Positions 1 through 8,629 of a stretch of 34,738 nucleotides of DNA are shown here, in pieces. The number at the start of each line of letters is the position of its first letter. The stretch's first letter is position 1. Location of the stretch: NCBI RefSeq assembly GCF_001700315.1, contig NZ_MASJ01000009.1, positions 1 to 34,738 on the forward strand. Direction: 5' to 3'. This stretch comes from Caryophanon tenue (lineage in GTDB: Bacteria > Bacillota > Bacilli > Bacillales_A > Planococcaceae). The notes below the pieces were generated by a model. That model saw nothing but the letters and a program-made list of their open reading frames with translations, made no database searches and had not been told where the DNA came from. The position numbers and the translations under genes are program-made.

Positions 1-81
1 AGGTGCCTGCCTGAATATATGCGTTATTTGATTACGGGCTTACTTTTTATCGTTATTGGACTCGATAAAGTTGGGTATTAA
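1..81 (+). CDS. C-terminal end of an unidentified protein (partial, cut by window edge)
   Basis: An open frame runs from the first base to a TAA at 79-81. The 26 visible residues include a hydrophobic stretch (YLITGLLFIVIGL) that looks like a last membrane helix, ending DKVGY. A good terminator follows 16 bp later, which supports this being a real gene end on the + strand. Too little is visible to name a family, and an internal ATG at 19 could be a separate tiny frame. Confidence 0.35.
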   Translation, partial: RCLPEYMRYLITGLLFIVIGLDKVGY

Positions 82-97
82 TGATGCGTTCAGAAGT

Positions 98-134
98 AAA
101 TCCTTCAGCACTCACCACTGTTGAAGGATTTTTA
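98..134 (+). terminator. Rho-independent terminator
   Basis: The arms AAATCCTTCA (98-107) and TGAAGGATTT (122-131) pair perfectly, with extra pairs inside, and are followed by a short T run. It closes the partial gene at the left edge. Confidence 0.75.
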
Positions 135-455
135 TGATACTTCTAGCAAACGCATTTCGCGGGCATAGCTTGTGAGAAATCGAAATGTGTCACACATGTA
201 GTATCGATCACTTATATCGTTCCATCTGAAACCTACTCTTCGATTTATTACAATACCTCTAAATTTCATGTTTTCTAATCGATGACATCTATATAAAATA
301 TGATTTTCCATTCAAGCAAACCATCTTTTCCAGACGAAGACATTTCTGAAACATTTCCTGCTAATTATTTTTTCTGTATCGTGTTTGTAGCGGCACTTTG
401 ATTATCTGAATATACCAACAATACGTGATACACTAGTAAAAAGGAGGGTTGCTGT
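135..455. other. Intergenic stretch with no recognised gene
   Basis: These 320 bp lie between the terminator of the upstream gene and the yndG-like start. No open frame with a ribosome site is visible. The promoter of the yndGHJ-like operon should lie here. TTGATT at 398-403 is a possible -35, but no convincing -10 stands at the right distance. AAAGGAGGG sits just before the 456 start. Confidence 0.5.
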
Positions 456-1355
456 ATGACAAAAACAACACCCATTTATGTGTTACGTACGATTAATGCC
501 CCGATTGATAAAGTATGGCAATATACACAAGAACCGAGCTTGCATGAGCAATGGGACGTCCGCTTTTCGCGCATTACGTATGACGATGTACAACAAGGCA
601 CACGCCAAACATTTACATATGAACGGCGTATTAGCCCTTTCTTTACCGTGCGCGGGACAGGAGAAACAAAGGGTACTCATGAAAAAAAGACTGGTGAAAA
701 AACGTCGTCACTACAATTTGGCACAGACCATCCGTTATCACCGATTGTACAAGGTAGCGGCTATTGGCAATATATTCCGCGCGCTAATGAAACCGTTTTT
801 TTAACGCAGTATGATTACACACCGCGCTTTGGTCGATTGATTGATGCTTTATTTCGCCCCGTACTTGGCTGGGCAACGGCACTCAGCTTTGATGTGCTCG
901 CACGTTGGCTCGAACAAGGTGAACGTCCTGCAATGCAGTATCGCCGCTTTTTTAGCTACTGGCTACTCATGTTGTGCTTTTGTTTTGTATGGCTATACCA
1001 AGGTATTGTGCCAAAGCTTATCGGGCAACATCCCCTTGAAATTGACATGCTCGTCGCACTGTCACCGTTGTCTGTTCCGGCGGCGATAACTGCTATTCAG
1101 TGGGTCGGGCTGCTTGAAGTCATCATCGCCCTACTGTTTATTGTGCGGCGATGTCAACGACTACTCCTCATCGGACAAATAGTGTTGTTTCCTGTTTTAA
1201 CAATAAGTGCGATAGTTGCCGCACCGCATGTAGCAACAGACCCTTTTAATGTGGTCGCCTTTAACGTGGCGCTTTGGTGCATGTCCATTGTCGCCTTCCT
1301 GCTACAAAAAGACTGTCCAACCGCTTCTACTTGTCAACGAAAGCGAGGAAATTAA
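456..1355 (+). CDS. yndG: YndG-like protein: SRPBCC-type N-terminus plus DoxX-like membrane domain
   Basis: A 299-residue protein. About the first 150 residues start like a START/SRPBCC polyketide-cyclase fold (IYVLRTINAPIDKVWQYTQ, an LHEQWDVRF motif). The last 140 residues carry four hydrophobic helices that fit a DoxX-like (DoxX_3) membrane domain, beginning near YWLLMLCFCFVWLYQG. It is the first gene of a three-gene operon; its stop is followed directly by the next ATG. The order and types of the three genes match Bacillus yndG-yndH-yndJ, whose biochemical role is not known. The start is supported by AAAGGAGGG about 8 bp upstream. The symbol rests on remembered family architecture, not on an alignment. 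Confidence 0.7.
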   Translation: MTKTTPIYVLRTINAPIDKVWQYTQEPSLHEQWDVRFSRITYDDVQQGTRQTFTYERRISPFFTVRGTGETKGTHEKKTGEKTSSLQFGTDHPLSPIVQGSGYWQYIPRANETVFLTQYDYTPRFGRLIDALFRPVLGWATALSFDVLARWLEQGERPAMQYRRFFSYWLLMLCFCFVWLYQGIVPKLIGQHPLEIDMLVALSPLSVPAAITAIQWVGLLEVIIALLFIVRRCQRLLLIGQIVLFPVLTISAIVAAPHVATDPFNVVAFNVALWCMSIVAFLLQKDCPTASTCQRKRGN

Positions 1356-1961
1356 ATGATTTATGAAACGATTGTAGGCACAGATTTTCAAAAACTTCAT
1401 CCGAAACTTCAGCACCGCTATGCTTTACGCAGTGGCACTTTTCGAGCAAGCGGTATGATGCAGTCTATTGAAACAGGTGCGCCGTGGCTACAGCCGGTGT
1501 ATCATTATTTTGCATCGTCGCGCTTTTTATTTCCGGAAAGCGGGACGAATATTCCATTTACGATTACGAATACAAGCTATATAAATGAAAGTGATGAAGC
1601 GGTTGTCTACTGGGAACGCGCTTTTCAGTTTCCACATGCTACGCGTTATTTTAATGCGACAATGACCGCCGATTTAGTGAATGGGCTGGTGAAAGATTAT
1701 GTTGGCGACCCTGCACGCTTTTATTCGGCACTGCATTTTTCAGTGACAGCGGAAGGCTCGCTCCTCATTCGCTCCGGTGTGCAACGTGCCGTGTTTGGTG
1801 CACTTGAAATACCGTTACCGAAAAAATTCGCAACACGTGTCGTCGTTCTTGAAGGCTATGATGATACTGCGCAGTGCTACACCATTCACGTACATATGTA
1901 CCACCCCCATATCGGAAGGATGATGAGCTATGCTGGGACGTTTACCGAAACCACTCACTAG
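1356..1961 (+). CDS. yndH: DUF4166 family protein (YndH-like)
   Basis: A soluble 201-residue protein without signal peptide or membrane helix. The opening IYETIVGTDFQKLHPKLQ, the middle YWERAFQFPHATRYFNATM and the final MMSYAGTF pattern fit the DUF4166 family. It starts at the base after the upstream stop (AGCGAGGAAATTAA overlaps its ribosome site), and its 3' end overlaps the next gene by 32 bp, so the three are almost surely co-translated. The function is unknown. In relatives the same domain can stand alone or be fused to a YndJ-like membrane part, which suggests the three products act together at the membrane. Confidence 0.7.
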   Translation: MIYETIVGTDFQKLHPKLQHRYALRSGTFRASGMMQSIETGAPWLQPVYHYFASSRFLFPESGTNIPFTITNTSYINESDEAVVYWERAFQFPHATRYFNATMTADLVNGLVKDYVGDPARFYSALHFSVTAEGSLLIRSGVQRAVFGALEIPLPKKFATRVVVLEGYDDTAQCYTIHVHMYHPHIGRMMSYAGTFTETTH

Positions 1962-3483
1962 TCCCGTTACGATGGTCGGGCTAGTTTGTATGAGCTTGTT
2001 ACTCGTACTACGGGATGCAACCTTTTTTTATTATTTAACGGTAGCTCAGCTGCTCTATATCCCGATTGTTGTTCAAGCGATTACACCGTTACATACGGTT
2101 CATAAAGGGCTCTTTATCGCGGGGCAACTGGCAGTCACTGCGCTATTTTTTACATCAAATCCCGTCCTTATCAGCATCTACGCAATCACTTACCTCATAA
2201 CAACGGTAATGATTGCAAGTATTGGGGTGCGTCGCTTTTTACAGCGAGGCTTTACAAATATTGCAGAAATACTCATTGATATAGGCCTACTGTATATTGC
2301 GATTGGTGGCTGTTGGTTTGTAGCTTATCACCTGCAAATGGATACCGGCTTTAGCCCCATCATTACGTGGCTCACTGCCATTCATTTTCATTATTCCGCG
2401 TGTTTACTCTGTATTACGCTCGGCTTTATCGGGCGCATCACACAGACGACAGGATTTCTGTGGAGCAGTGCCGTACTTGCGATTGGACCATTGGCGGTGG
2501 CACTCGGTATTACCGTCTCCGTATGGATTGAACTAATTGCGGTCACTGCGTACGTCGTGGCGATTTTTTATATGACGTGGCACTTGCTGTCACGCCAAGC
2601 ACCGCGTCTCTTTCGCGTCTCCACATTAATGGCCTTTTTCACGCTCTGCTTGACGATTTGTTGGTCATTTTTGTATGCGTCAGGGCGCTTTAGCGGCAGT
2701 CACGCCGTCAGTATTCCGCAAATGATTGCCATTCACGGCACATTAAATGCCATTTTATTTGGAATAACCGTCACGATTGCGTCTATTTTCGCACCACCCT
2801 CTACACAACGCGCACATCAATTTCCAAGAAGTGCGATTCGTGGACAGTTTCAGCCGTCTGACAAGCCTCATCATGCACTTGTCGATGACTTTACTGAACT
2901 TGCCCCTCACGCACCAATACCGCGTGAAGTACAGCGCTTTTACGAACACACAGCTGATTACACACTGCAAGCTTCGGTAAAATGGTCAATTTGGTTTCGC
3001 CCATTCGCCGCTGTCTTTTTTATTATGAGCAAAGGGATGCAGCAGCTACATTTGCCGCTGTCTCGTCAAACAGTGACGATGAATGGCACGATTACACGTG
3101 TTGATGCTCTAGCAGATGGACGCCATCAACCTCGCTTATGGCAACGAAAAATTGACGACACGATTGTGTTTAGCGCCATTTATGCAGTGCATTATGATGA
3201 TCACCAGTGTTATATGAATATTGCATTACCGTTACCCAAAAGCGTGATGCACGGCATTTTAGCCGTGACCAGTAACGGGCAAACGGTACAGTTAACGAGT
3301 GATGCGCCAGGTGATGCTGGGACGTATCTCACAATCGGTACGTATACATGCCAGTTACCGCTTCACGAGTACTTTACGGTAACAGATATAGGCACACATT
3401 TAGAAGCGGTACATCGCATGACCATTTTCCGCATCCCATTTTTAACGATTGACTATACCATTTCTCGCAACAAGACGAGCTAA
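1930..3483 (+). CDS. yndJ: YndJ family membrane protein
   Basis: A 517-residue protein. The first ~280 residues hold about nine to ten hydrophobic segments (for example PVTMVGLVCMSLLLVL and LIDIGLLYIAIGGCWFV). The remaining ~210 residues are soluble and begin near PREVQRFYEHTADYTL. This layout and its place after a DUF4166 gene fit the YndJ family. The start ATG lies inside the upstream gene (32-bp overlap) with GGAAGG about 9 bp before it. A strong terminator follows 25 bp after the stop. No transport substrate is known for the family, so the transporter label sometimes given is only a guess. Confidence 0.7.
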   Translation: MLGRLPKPLTSPVTMVGLVCMSLLLVLRDATFFYYLTVAQLLYIPIVVQAITPLHTVHKGLFIAGQLAVTALFFTSNPVLISIYAITYLITTVMIASIGVRRFLQRGFTNIAEILIDIGLLYIAIGGCWFVAYHLQMDTGFSPIITWLTAIHFHYSACLLCITLGFIGRITQTTGFLWSSAVLAIGPLAVALGITVSVWIELIAVTAYVVAIFYMTWHLLSRQAPRLFRVSTLMAFFTLCLTICWSFLYASGRFSGSHAVSIPQMIAIHGTLNAILFGITVTIASIFAPPSTQRAHQFPRSAIRGQFQPSDKPHHALVDDFTELAPHAPIPREVQRFYEHTADYTLQASVKWSIWFRPFAAVFFIMSKGMQQLHLPLSRQTVTMNGTITRVDALADGRHQPRLWQRKIDDTIVFSAIYAVHYDDHQCYMNIALPLPKSVMHGILAVTSNGQTVQLTSDAPGDAGTYLTIGTYTCQLPLHEYFTVTDIGTHLEAVHRMTIFRIPFLTIDYTISRNKTS

Positions 3484-3506
3484 ATGCCTGCTATAAAATG
3501 AACGCC

Positions 3507-3546
3507 AAAAATCTCCTTCTAGCCTATACCGCTATAAGGAGATTTT
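3507..3546. terminator. Bidirectional terminator between convergent genes
   Basis: The arms AAAATCTCCTT and AAGGAGATTTT are separated by about 17 bases, with A-rich and T-rich flanks on the two sides. It sits between the yndJ-like stop and the stop of the minus-strand lipoprotein at 3549, so it can serve both. Confidence 0.8.
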
Positions 3547-3548
3547 GT

Positions 3549-4037
3549 CTATTTTGGTAATGCAATCGTTAGTGGATAATCCTTCACACCATACAAGCTA
3601 CTAGGCGTTTGATATTCACTAATGCTGAGTGACAGCTCAATACTTGCTGGAAATGTCTCCTCATTTAGCTCCTCGACGTATAGCGTTGCTTGCCCTGTTG
3701 CGCCTGATGGTATACGCGTAGCCGATATGGACGATGTCAAACTTTGTCCGTCACCTAGTATCTCTGTATAGCCAACATCGATGTCATTATTCAGTCGATT
3801 TTCCACTTCAAAGACAACGTTATACACCGCGCGCTCGCTATCTTTTATGATGTCAACAATGGTTGCTTTCACATATTCATCATCTGCTATCATTTGTGGC
3901 GCTGTACGTGTCACTTCTTCTACGACAGTGTCTTCTTTCATGTCCGTATGTATTATCGCATCTGTATCGTTATCACATGCGGATAATACGAAGCATAATG
4001 CTAGCATCACGCTCGCACTGTATACACTTTTTTTCAT
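3549..4037 (-). CDS. Putative lipoprotein of unknown function
   Basis: A 162-residue protein beginning MKKSVYSASVMLALCF with a lipobox LSAC, so the Cys should be lipid-modified after signal-peptidase II cleavage and the protein anchored outside the membrane. The mature part is acidic and has a beta-rich region (YNVVFEVENRLNNDI, GQATLYVEEL, SIELSLSI) that could be an Ig-like or FxLYD-like fold, but I do not recognise the family. The start at 4037 is chosen because AAAGGAG lies about 10 bp upstream and the signal peptide begins there; a GTG one codon earlier is also possible. It lies just beyond the distal end of the CRISPR array, on the same strand. Confidence 0.7.
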   Translation of the reverse strand: MKKSVYSASVMLALCFVLSACDNDTDAIIHTDMKEDTVVEEVTRTAPQMIADDEYVKATIVDIIKDSERAVYNVVFEVENRLNNDIDVGYTEILGDGQSLTSSISATRIPSGATGQATLYVEELNEETFPASIELSLSISEYQTPSSLYGVKDYPLTIALPK

Positions 4038-4139
4038 CACATCAACGCTCCTTTCATTTTGTTTGTAAGTACAGCATTTTGGTGAGTAAATCATCTGCTA
4101 TGTTTAGCGATTGACCATATGATTACGTTTGTTCATTAA

Positions 4140-4164
4140 ACCAAAATAGGCTAGCTATCTAGCC
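4140..4164 (-). terminator. Probable terminator at the distal end of the CRISPR array
   Basis: The perfect inverted repeat GGCTAG-ctat-CTAGCC spans 4149-4164. Read on the minus strand it is followed by TATTTTGG. It lies 29 bp past the last repeat in the predicted direction of array transcription, where a terminator for the pre-crRNA would be expected. The stem is only 6 bp. Confidence 0.45.
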
Positions 4165-4193
4165 ACTATCTCAATACTTAACGCTCTAATTCT

Positions 4194-6646
4194 ATTTCAA
4201 TACATCTTATGTTGAAGTTCAATTTACAGCATTAACGCTTTTGAGCTGTACAAGTGGGCATTTCAATACATCTTATGTTGAAGTTCAATCGTCACTACCA
4301 TCGTTTAGCTGGAGTGGCTTTATATTTCAATACATCTTATGTTGAAGTTCAATTTAACCAAATCAAAGAAAGCGCATGACCGCAGTATATTTCAATACAT
4401 CTTATGTTGAAGTTCAATCCGTAATATTCAATTTCTCGTTTTTCAGTTTGGAAATTTCAATACATCTTATGTTGAAGTTCAATGTGCGACAACAGAAAAC
4501 GAACGTCTTACAAAAGACATATTTCAATACATCTTATGTTGAAGTTCAATACTTTTGCATCGTTTGGAACATCCATCGTTTGGTAATTTCAATACATCTT
4601 ATGTTGAAGTTCAATCGAAAACGCCCAAAAAGTAAGTGCTGGCAATGGTGATTTCAATACATCTTATGTTGAAGTTCAATAAGTTACAACATGGGCATAT
4701 TATCTTTTTAAACGAATTTCAATACATCTTATGTTGAAGTTCAATTGCAACATCCGAAAACGAACGTCTCACAAAAGACAGATTTCAATACATCTTATGT
4801 TGAAGTTCAATTTCATTGTCAGCAATCGCACCCGTATACCCTTGTTTATTTCAATACATCTTATGTTGAAGTTCAATATTTTGAGAAAGGAAAACCTTCA
4901 TGGAACTCGGGTAATTTCAATACATCTTATGTTGAAGTTCAATTGCGCTTGAATATGCGACAAACTTAAAAACACAAATATTTCAATACATCTTATGTTG
5001 AAGTTCAATGGGTGTGCTAAATGGAAGTCATTTTGACGGAAATGTATTTCAATACATCTTATGTTGAAGTTCAATCGCAGAACAAGGTTTATTATTTGCC
5101 AGCAATGTGTAATTTCAATACATCTTATGTTGAAGTTCAATTAAAGCGCCTTTTAATTTCATTGTCATAATAATAATTTCAATACATCTTATGTTGAAGT
5201 TCAATGGCGATACTGTAAACGGGCGAACAAACGCAGATACATTTCAATACATCTTATGTTGAAGTTCAATTGGTACGGTATCGCTAGACCGTAATACGAG
5301 TGCGAGATTTCAATACATCTTATGTTGAAGTTCAATAAAGGCACAGAATATGAAGAAATGTCAATTAACAAATTTCAATACATCTTATGTTGAAGTTCAA
5401 TTTTCGTCCAATATACAGACTGTCATTTTCTTGCTTATTTCAATACATCTTATGTTGAAGTTCAATACAAGCGGCAGACGATGCAAACGTATTCCGTTTA
5501 CATTTCAATACATCTTATGTTGAAGTTCAATCAACAACTTCTGCGTTTGTATCACCACTATGCACAAATTTCAATACATCTTATGTTGAAGTTCAATTTT
5601 GTTCAAAGGTAGTCATGTATTTTTCCTCTTTTCATTTCAATACATCTTATGTTGAAGTTCAATTAACCCGTGTCGAGCAACAAGAAAACGCGCTATATAT
5701 ATTTCAATACATCTTATGTTGAAGTTCAATGCCGTTTAAAAGTTGGTCGTATGTTTGTACACCGATATTTCAATACATCTTATGTTGAAGTTCAATTTAA
5801 AGTACGTCATGCGGTTCACCCTCTCCGTATATTTCAATACATCTTATGTTGAAGTTCAATGAGTGTGAAACAAAAAGACGCTACTAACACAAACAAATTT
5901 CAATACATCTTATGTTGAAGTTCAATTATGATGTGTTTTCAGTGGAGGGCGTTCGGATTATATTTCAATACATCTTATGTTGAAGTTCAATGTACGCCAA
6001 AGTGGTGTTAGTAGCGTGATTTTTAAAATTTCAATACATCTTATGTTGAAGTTCAATCTCGCACGGCACGTTAACGGACGTTGTAGACGTATTTCAATAC
6101 ATCTTATGTTGAAGTTCAATTGTAACTCTGCAATTGCTTCTGTAGCACGAACATATTTCAATACATCTTATGTTGAAGTTCAATATTGGCGTCTCGGTTT
6201 AACTTTTTAAGTCAAATTAAATAATTTCAATACATCTTATGTTGAAGTTCAATCGTAATGCTTATCGACAAACGGCTTACATACAAATATTTCAATACAT
6301 CTTATGTTGAAGTTCAATCTTTCGCAGCACGTTCAATCCTCTTTCGTTTTCCATATTTCAATACATCTTATGTTGAAGTTCAATGTCCTTGTAATATTCC
6401 GCTATGTCCCAATCATTCCATTTCAATACATCTTATGTTGAAGTTCAATGCTTTTAACACCATAAGCTGCGGTGGATTAATCCCAATTTCAATACATCTT
6501 ATGTTGAAGTTCAATATTAATAAGTTTCCGATTTTAGATCCGGAATTAGAATTTCAATACATCTTATGTTGAAGTTCAATATCACACCTTAATGCAGACA
6601 CAGTTGGCAAGTTTTTATTTCAATACATCTTATGTTGAAGTTCAAT
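4194..6646 (-). CRISPR. CRISPR array, 38 repeats and 37 spacers, type I-B repeat
   Basis: Thirty-eight copies of a 30-bp repeat, each beginning ATTTCAATACATC on the + strand and ending GTTGAAGTTCAAT, start at 4194, 4260, 4324, 4389, 4454 and so on to 6617. By eye they are all identical, including the last copy at each end. Spacers are 33-39 bp, mostly 34-37. The reverse complement of the repeat ends in ATTGAAAT, the kind of 8-nt 5' handle made by Cas6 in type I-B, so transcription should run leftward, from the cas2 side. The leader is therefore at 6647-6820 and the newest spacers are at the right end. Uniform repeats and mostly unrelated spacers point to an active or recently active array. 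Spacers 4484-4520 and 4746-4781 are related to each other. Confidence 0.97.
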
Positions 6647-6820
6647 ACCGAGCACTAAAGGCTTTCAGTATATTATAGAAACATTATAAATCAATAATAC
6701 CAAGGGGTTCAAACGTTTTTTACCAGCTAAATGAGCAGAATGTTTCTATTCTTAAAAAAACGTCATAACTATGGATGCATAAAGCTTTATAAAATTTGGG
6801 CTTTTTAATCCCTGGTAAAA
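6647..6820 (-). promoter_or_regulatory. CRISPR leader with promoter
   Basis: An AT-rich, gene-free stretch between the cas2 stop and the first (newest) repeat. On the minus strand TTGAAC (6707-6712) and TATAAT (6683-6688) are 18 bp apart and would start transcription about 30 nt before the first repeat; a second TATAAT lies at 6672-6677. The leader also holds a perfect 9-bp inverted repeat TTTTACCAG / CTGGTAAAA (6718-6726 and 6812-6820) and a 12-bp palindrome ATAAAGCTTTAT (6779-6790). These could be binding sites used in transcription or spacer integration, which is inference. Confidence 0.75.
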
Positions 6821-7105
6821 TTATAAAAACAAATCGTCATCGGCTTTTTTTCGACCTAACTCTATTTCTCCAAAAGCTTTATCATTCATCATTAAAATAA
6901 ATGATACGCGGTCTTCCTCTGGATTAATGATATTCTGTATCTCATTTTTTAATGCTCTAATGTTAGACGGTGTAATCGGTCCTCTAAACACAGAATACTG
7001 ATAATGCTCTAAATACTTTTTGCATACTTTAAACACCTTATTGACACGTTTTTCATTTATATCATAAAAAACAAAAGCATAATTCGCATTAAATTTTCGG
7101 CTCAT
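6821..7105 (-). CDS. cas2: CRISPR-associated endoribonuclease/integrase subunit Cas2
   Basis: A 94-residue protein, the usual Cas2 length. FVFYDINEKRVNKVFKVCKK carries the first-strand Asp (D15), followed by QYSVFRGPITPSNI, both typical of Cas2. It forms the central dimer of the Cas1-Cas2 spacer-integration complex. Its ATG follows the cas1 stop TAG with no gap, and its ribosome site AAGGAG is inside the cas1 end, so the two are translationally coupled. It is the last cas gene before the leader. Confidence 0.93.
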   Translation of the reverse strand: MSRKFNANYAFVFYDINEKRVNKVFKVCKKYLEHYQYSVFRGPITPSNIRALKNEIQNIINPEEDRVSFILMMNDKAFGEIELGRKKADDDLFL

Positions 7106-8107
7106 CTATTTCTTCTCCTTAATTGAGAAAGGAATAAACTCTTTACTTTCGGTAATATGCTTTAACAGCTTATAGCCATCTAATTTAATAGCTGTATAGT
7201 ACGTTACTTTACGCTTTAATGTTGCATGAGCGAATGTACTATTTAATCGTGTTTCAAATGCTTGAATGAAAATTTTACTGCCTTCCTCATTCAATAAGCA
7301 ATAATTCAATTCTTTTCTAAAATGTTTTTCCACCTTAAGTTTTCGATTATTCACCAATTCAAAAATCGTCTTATATACTAAAATTGGTTTAAATACTTCA
7401 CTTAAATCCAGGCTCAGTGAAAATCTTGCCTCTGAAGGCTCGTGCAGAAAACTAATTGTCTGATTTAAGTGCGTCTGATAAATTTGAGAAATCGTTTTTG
7501 TATAAAGCAGAGAATTTCCAAAGGAGATGAGCGCATTAATCGGATTATCTGGTGGCCTTTTTACACGCTTATTTAATACAAAATCCTCTGGTAAAAAATA
7601 AACAAAGGAATCATAAAATCGTTTCCATATACTGCCCTCAACAAATAACAGTTGTTTTATATGCTGTGCTTTTTCAATAATTCTTGGAATGTCTTTTGCC
7701 AGCCAATCAAGTAATGGCTTTAATTCTTTCACCTCATGCTTATAATAGTGATAAAGCACTTGATGAATATTCGTCGCAATTCCTTTAACAATAGCCTTTG
7801 CTATCATTAAACGGCTCTCTAGGAACGTTTTTGTTTGTAATACCGTTGCGTCACCACTTACTAATGATTCCTTAGGATAAAATGTGCCCGAGTAATGCTG
7901 AAAATAATTAAAGAAATGCATGATGATGCCGTTTTTAGACAAAAAATCTAATAGCTTTGTATTTACAGTCACTTCATTTAAGCAATAAATCTCTTTCACA
8001 CCATGAACCGGAATGTACGTATGGCCCTTTTCATTTCGAAAGATTAAAGAATTATCTTTCCGGCTCAATTCACCCATACTTGTCAAATATTTAGTAGAAT
8101 TAGACAT
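7106..8107 (-). CDS. cas1: CRISPR-associated integrase Cas1 (type I-B)
   Basis: A 333-residue Cas1, the integrase that inserts spacers at the leader end. Visible active-site elements are E157 in VEGSIWKRFY, H222 in FLHEPSEARFSLSLDLSE and the acidic pair D234/E237 in DLSEVFKP. The N-terminal beta domain begins KYLTSMGELSRKDNSLIF. The ATG at 8107 is chosen because AGGGGGAT sits 7 bp upstream; an in-frame TTG at 8131 would overlap the cas4 end and lacks a ribosome site. It lies 5 bp after cas4 and abuts cas2, so the adaptation genes form one tight unit. Confidence 0.94.
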   Translation of the reverse strand: MSNSTKYLTSMGELSRKDNSLIFRNEKGHTYIPVHGVKEIYCLNEVTVNTKLLDFLSKNGIIMHFFNYFQHYSGTFYPKESLVSGDATVLQTKTFLESRLMIAKAIVKGIATNIHQVLYHYYKHEVKELKPLLDWLAKDIPRIIEKAQHIKQLLFVEGSIWKRFYDSFVYFLPEDFVLNKRVKRPPDNPINALISFGNSLLYTKTISQIYQTHLNQTISFLHEPSEARFSLSLDLSEVFKPILVYKTIFELVNNRKLKVEKHFRKELNYCLLNEEGSKIFIQAFETRLNSTFAHATLKRKVTYYTAIKLDGYKLLKHITESKEFIPFSIKEKK

Positions 8108-8112
8108 CGTCT

Positions 8113-8613
8113 TTATCCCCCTATATAGCAATATTCATAGTAAGCACATTTTTTACACTTTTTCTCATTAAGCGTCGGTGGAACACGCGAATTTTCTATC
8201 AAATTTTGAATGTCTTGTTCCAATTGAATTAACTGTTGCTCGATATCATCTGTTAATTCGACATACACAATTTTTTTATGTTGCTTATTTTTCTCAACAA
8301 ATTCGATTTTCCCTTTTTTGAAGACGCCTTTTTCCTTTAGTACTTTTAAATAAAATAATGTTTGCCATTTTACTGCTTCAATATCAGCGTCTGACTTCTT
8401 TATTTCAATTAAATAATCCTTTGTCAGCTTATCTACTCGAATGTTATCGATTTTAATTTCTGCGGTTTTTGCTTCCGCTGCTTTCTCCTCATGCATAACC
8501 TTCCCAATTTTCACAAGCTCACTATTATCTTCTAAATTGATACGATGTGCAAAGAGCCAGCACTGCCTTTTACAATGAAAATAATAATTAATAATTGTAC
8601 CTGTAATCTTCAA
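8113..8613 (-). CDS. cas4: CRISPR-associated exonuclease Cas4
   Basis: A 166-residue Cas4 of the RecB-like nuclease family, which trims prespacers and helps choose PAM and orientation. Visible residues: N-terminal Cys pair C14/C18 (YFHCKRQCWLF), motif-I His near 41 (GKVMHEE), motif-II Asp near 61, E-x-K at 70-72 (LIEIKKSD), a WQTLFYL motif, and the C-terminal CKKCAYYEYC cluster that with an N-terminal Cys should hold a 4Fe-4S centre. The start appears to be TTG at 8613 with GAGG 4-5 bp upstream. It lies 16 bp after cas3 and 5 bp before cas1. Confidence 0.92.
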   Translation of the reverse strand: MKITGTIINYYFHCKRQCWLFAHRINLEDNSELVKIGKVMHEEKAAEAKTAEIKIDNIRVDKLTKDYLIEIKKSDADIEAVKWQTLFYLKVLKEKGVFKKGKIEFVEKNKQHKKIVYVELTDDIEQQLIQLEQDIQNLIENSRVPPTLNEKKCKKCAYYEYCYIGG

Positions 8614-8629
8614 TAGTCCTCACGTCTCC

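Noticed and set aside
3549-4037. The lipoprotein next to the array as a CRISPR accessory gene
   Set aside because: It lies beyond the array end, is separated by a hairpin, and is an exported protein with composition like the flanking genes, so it is most likely unrelated.
4376-6572. Many open frames on both strands with repeated NTSYVEVQ, IHLMLKFN or NFNIRCIEI peptides
   Set aside because: They are translations of the CRISPR repeats and spacers; there are no ribosome sites and the period is that of the array.
4194-6646. Self-targeting spacers or anti-CRISPR genes
   Set aside because: No spacer was seen by eye to match other parts of the window, and no known anti-CRISPR pattern is present; a genome-wide search was not possible.
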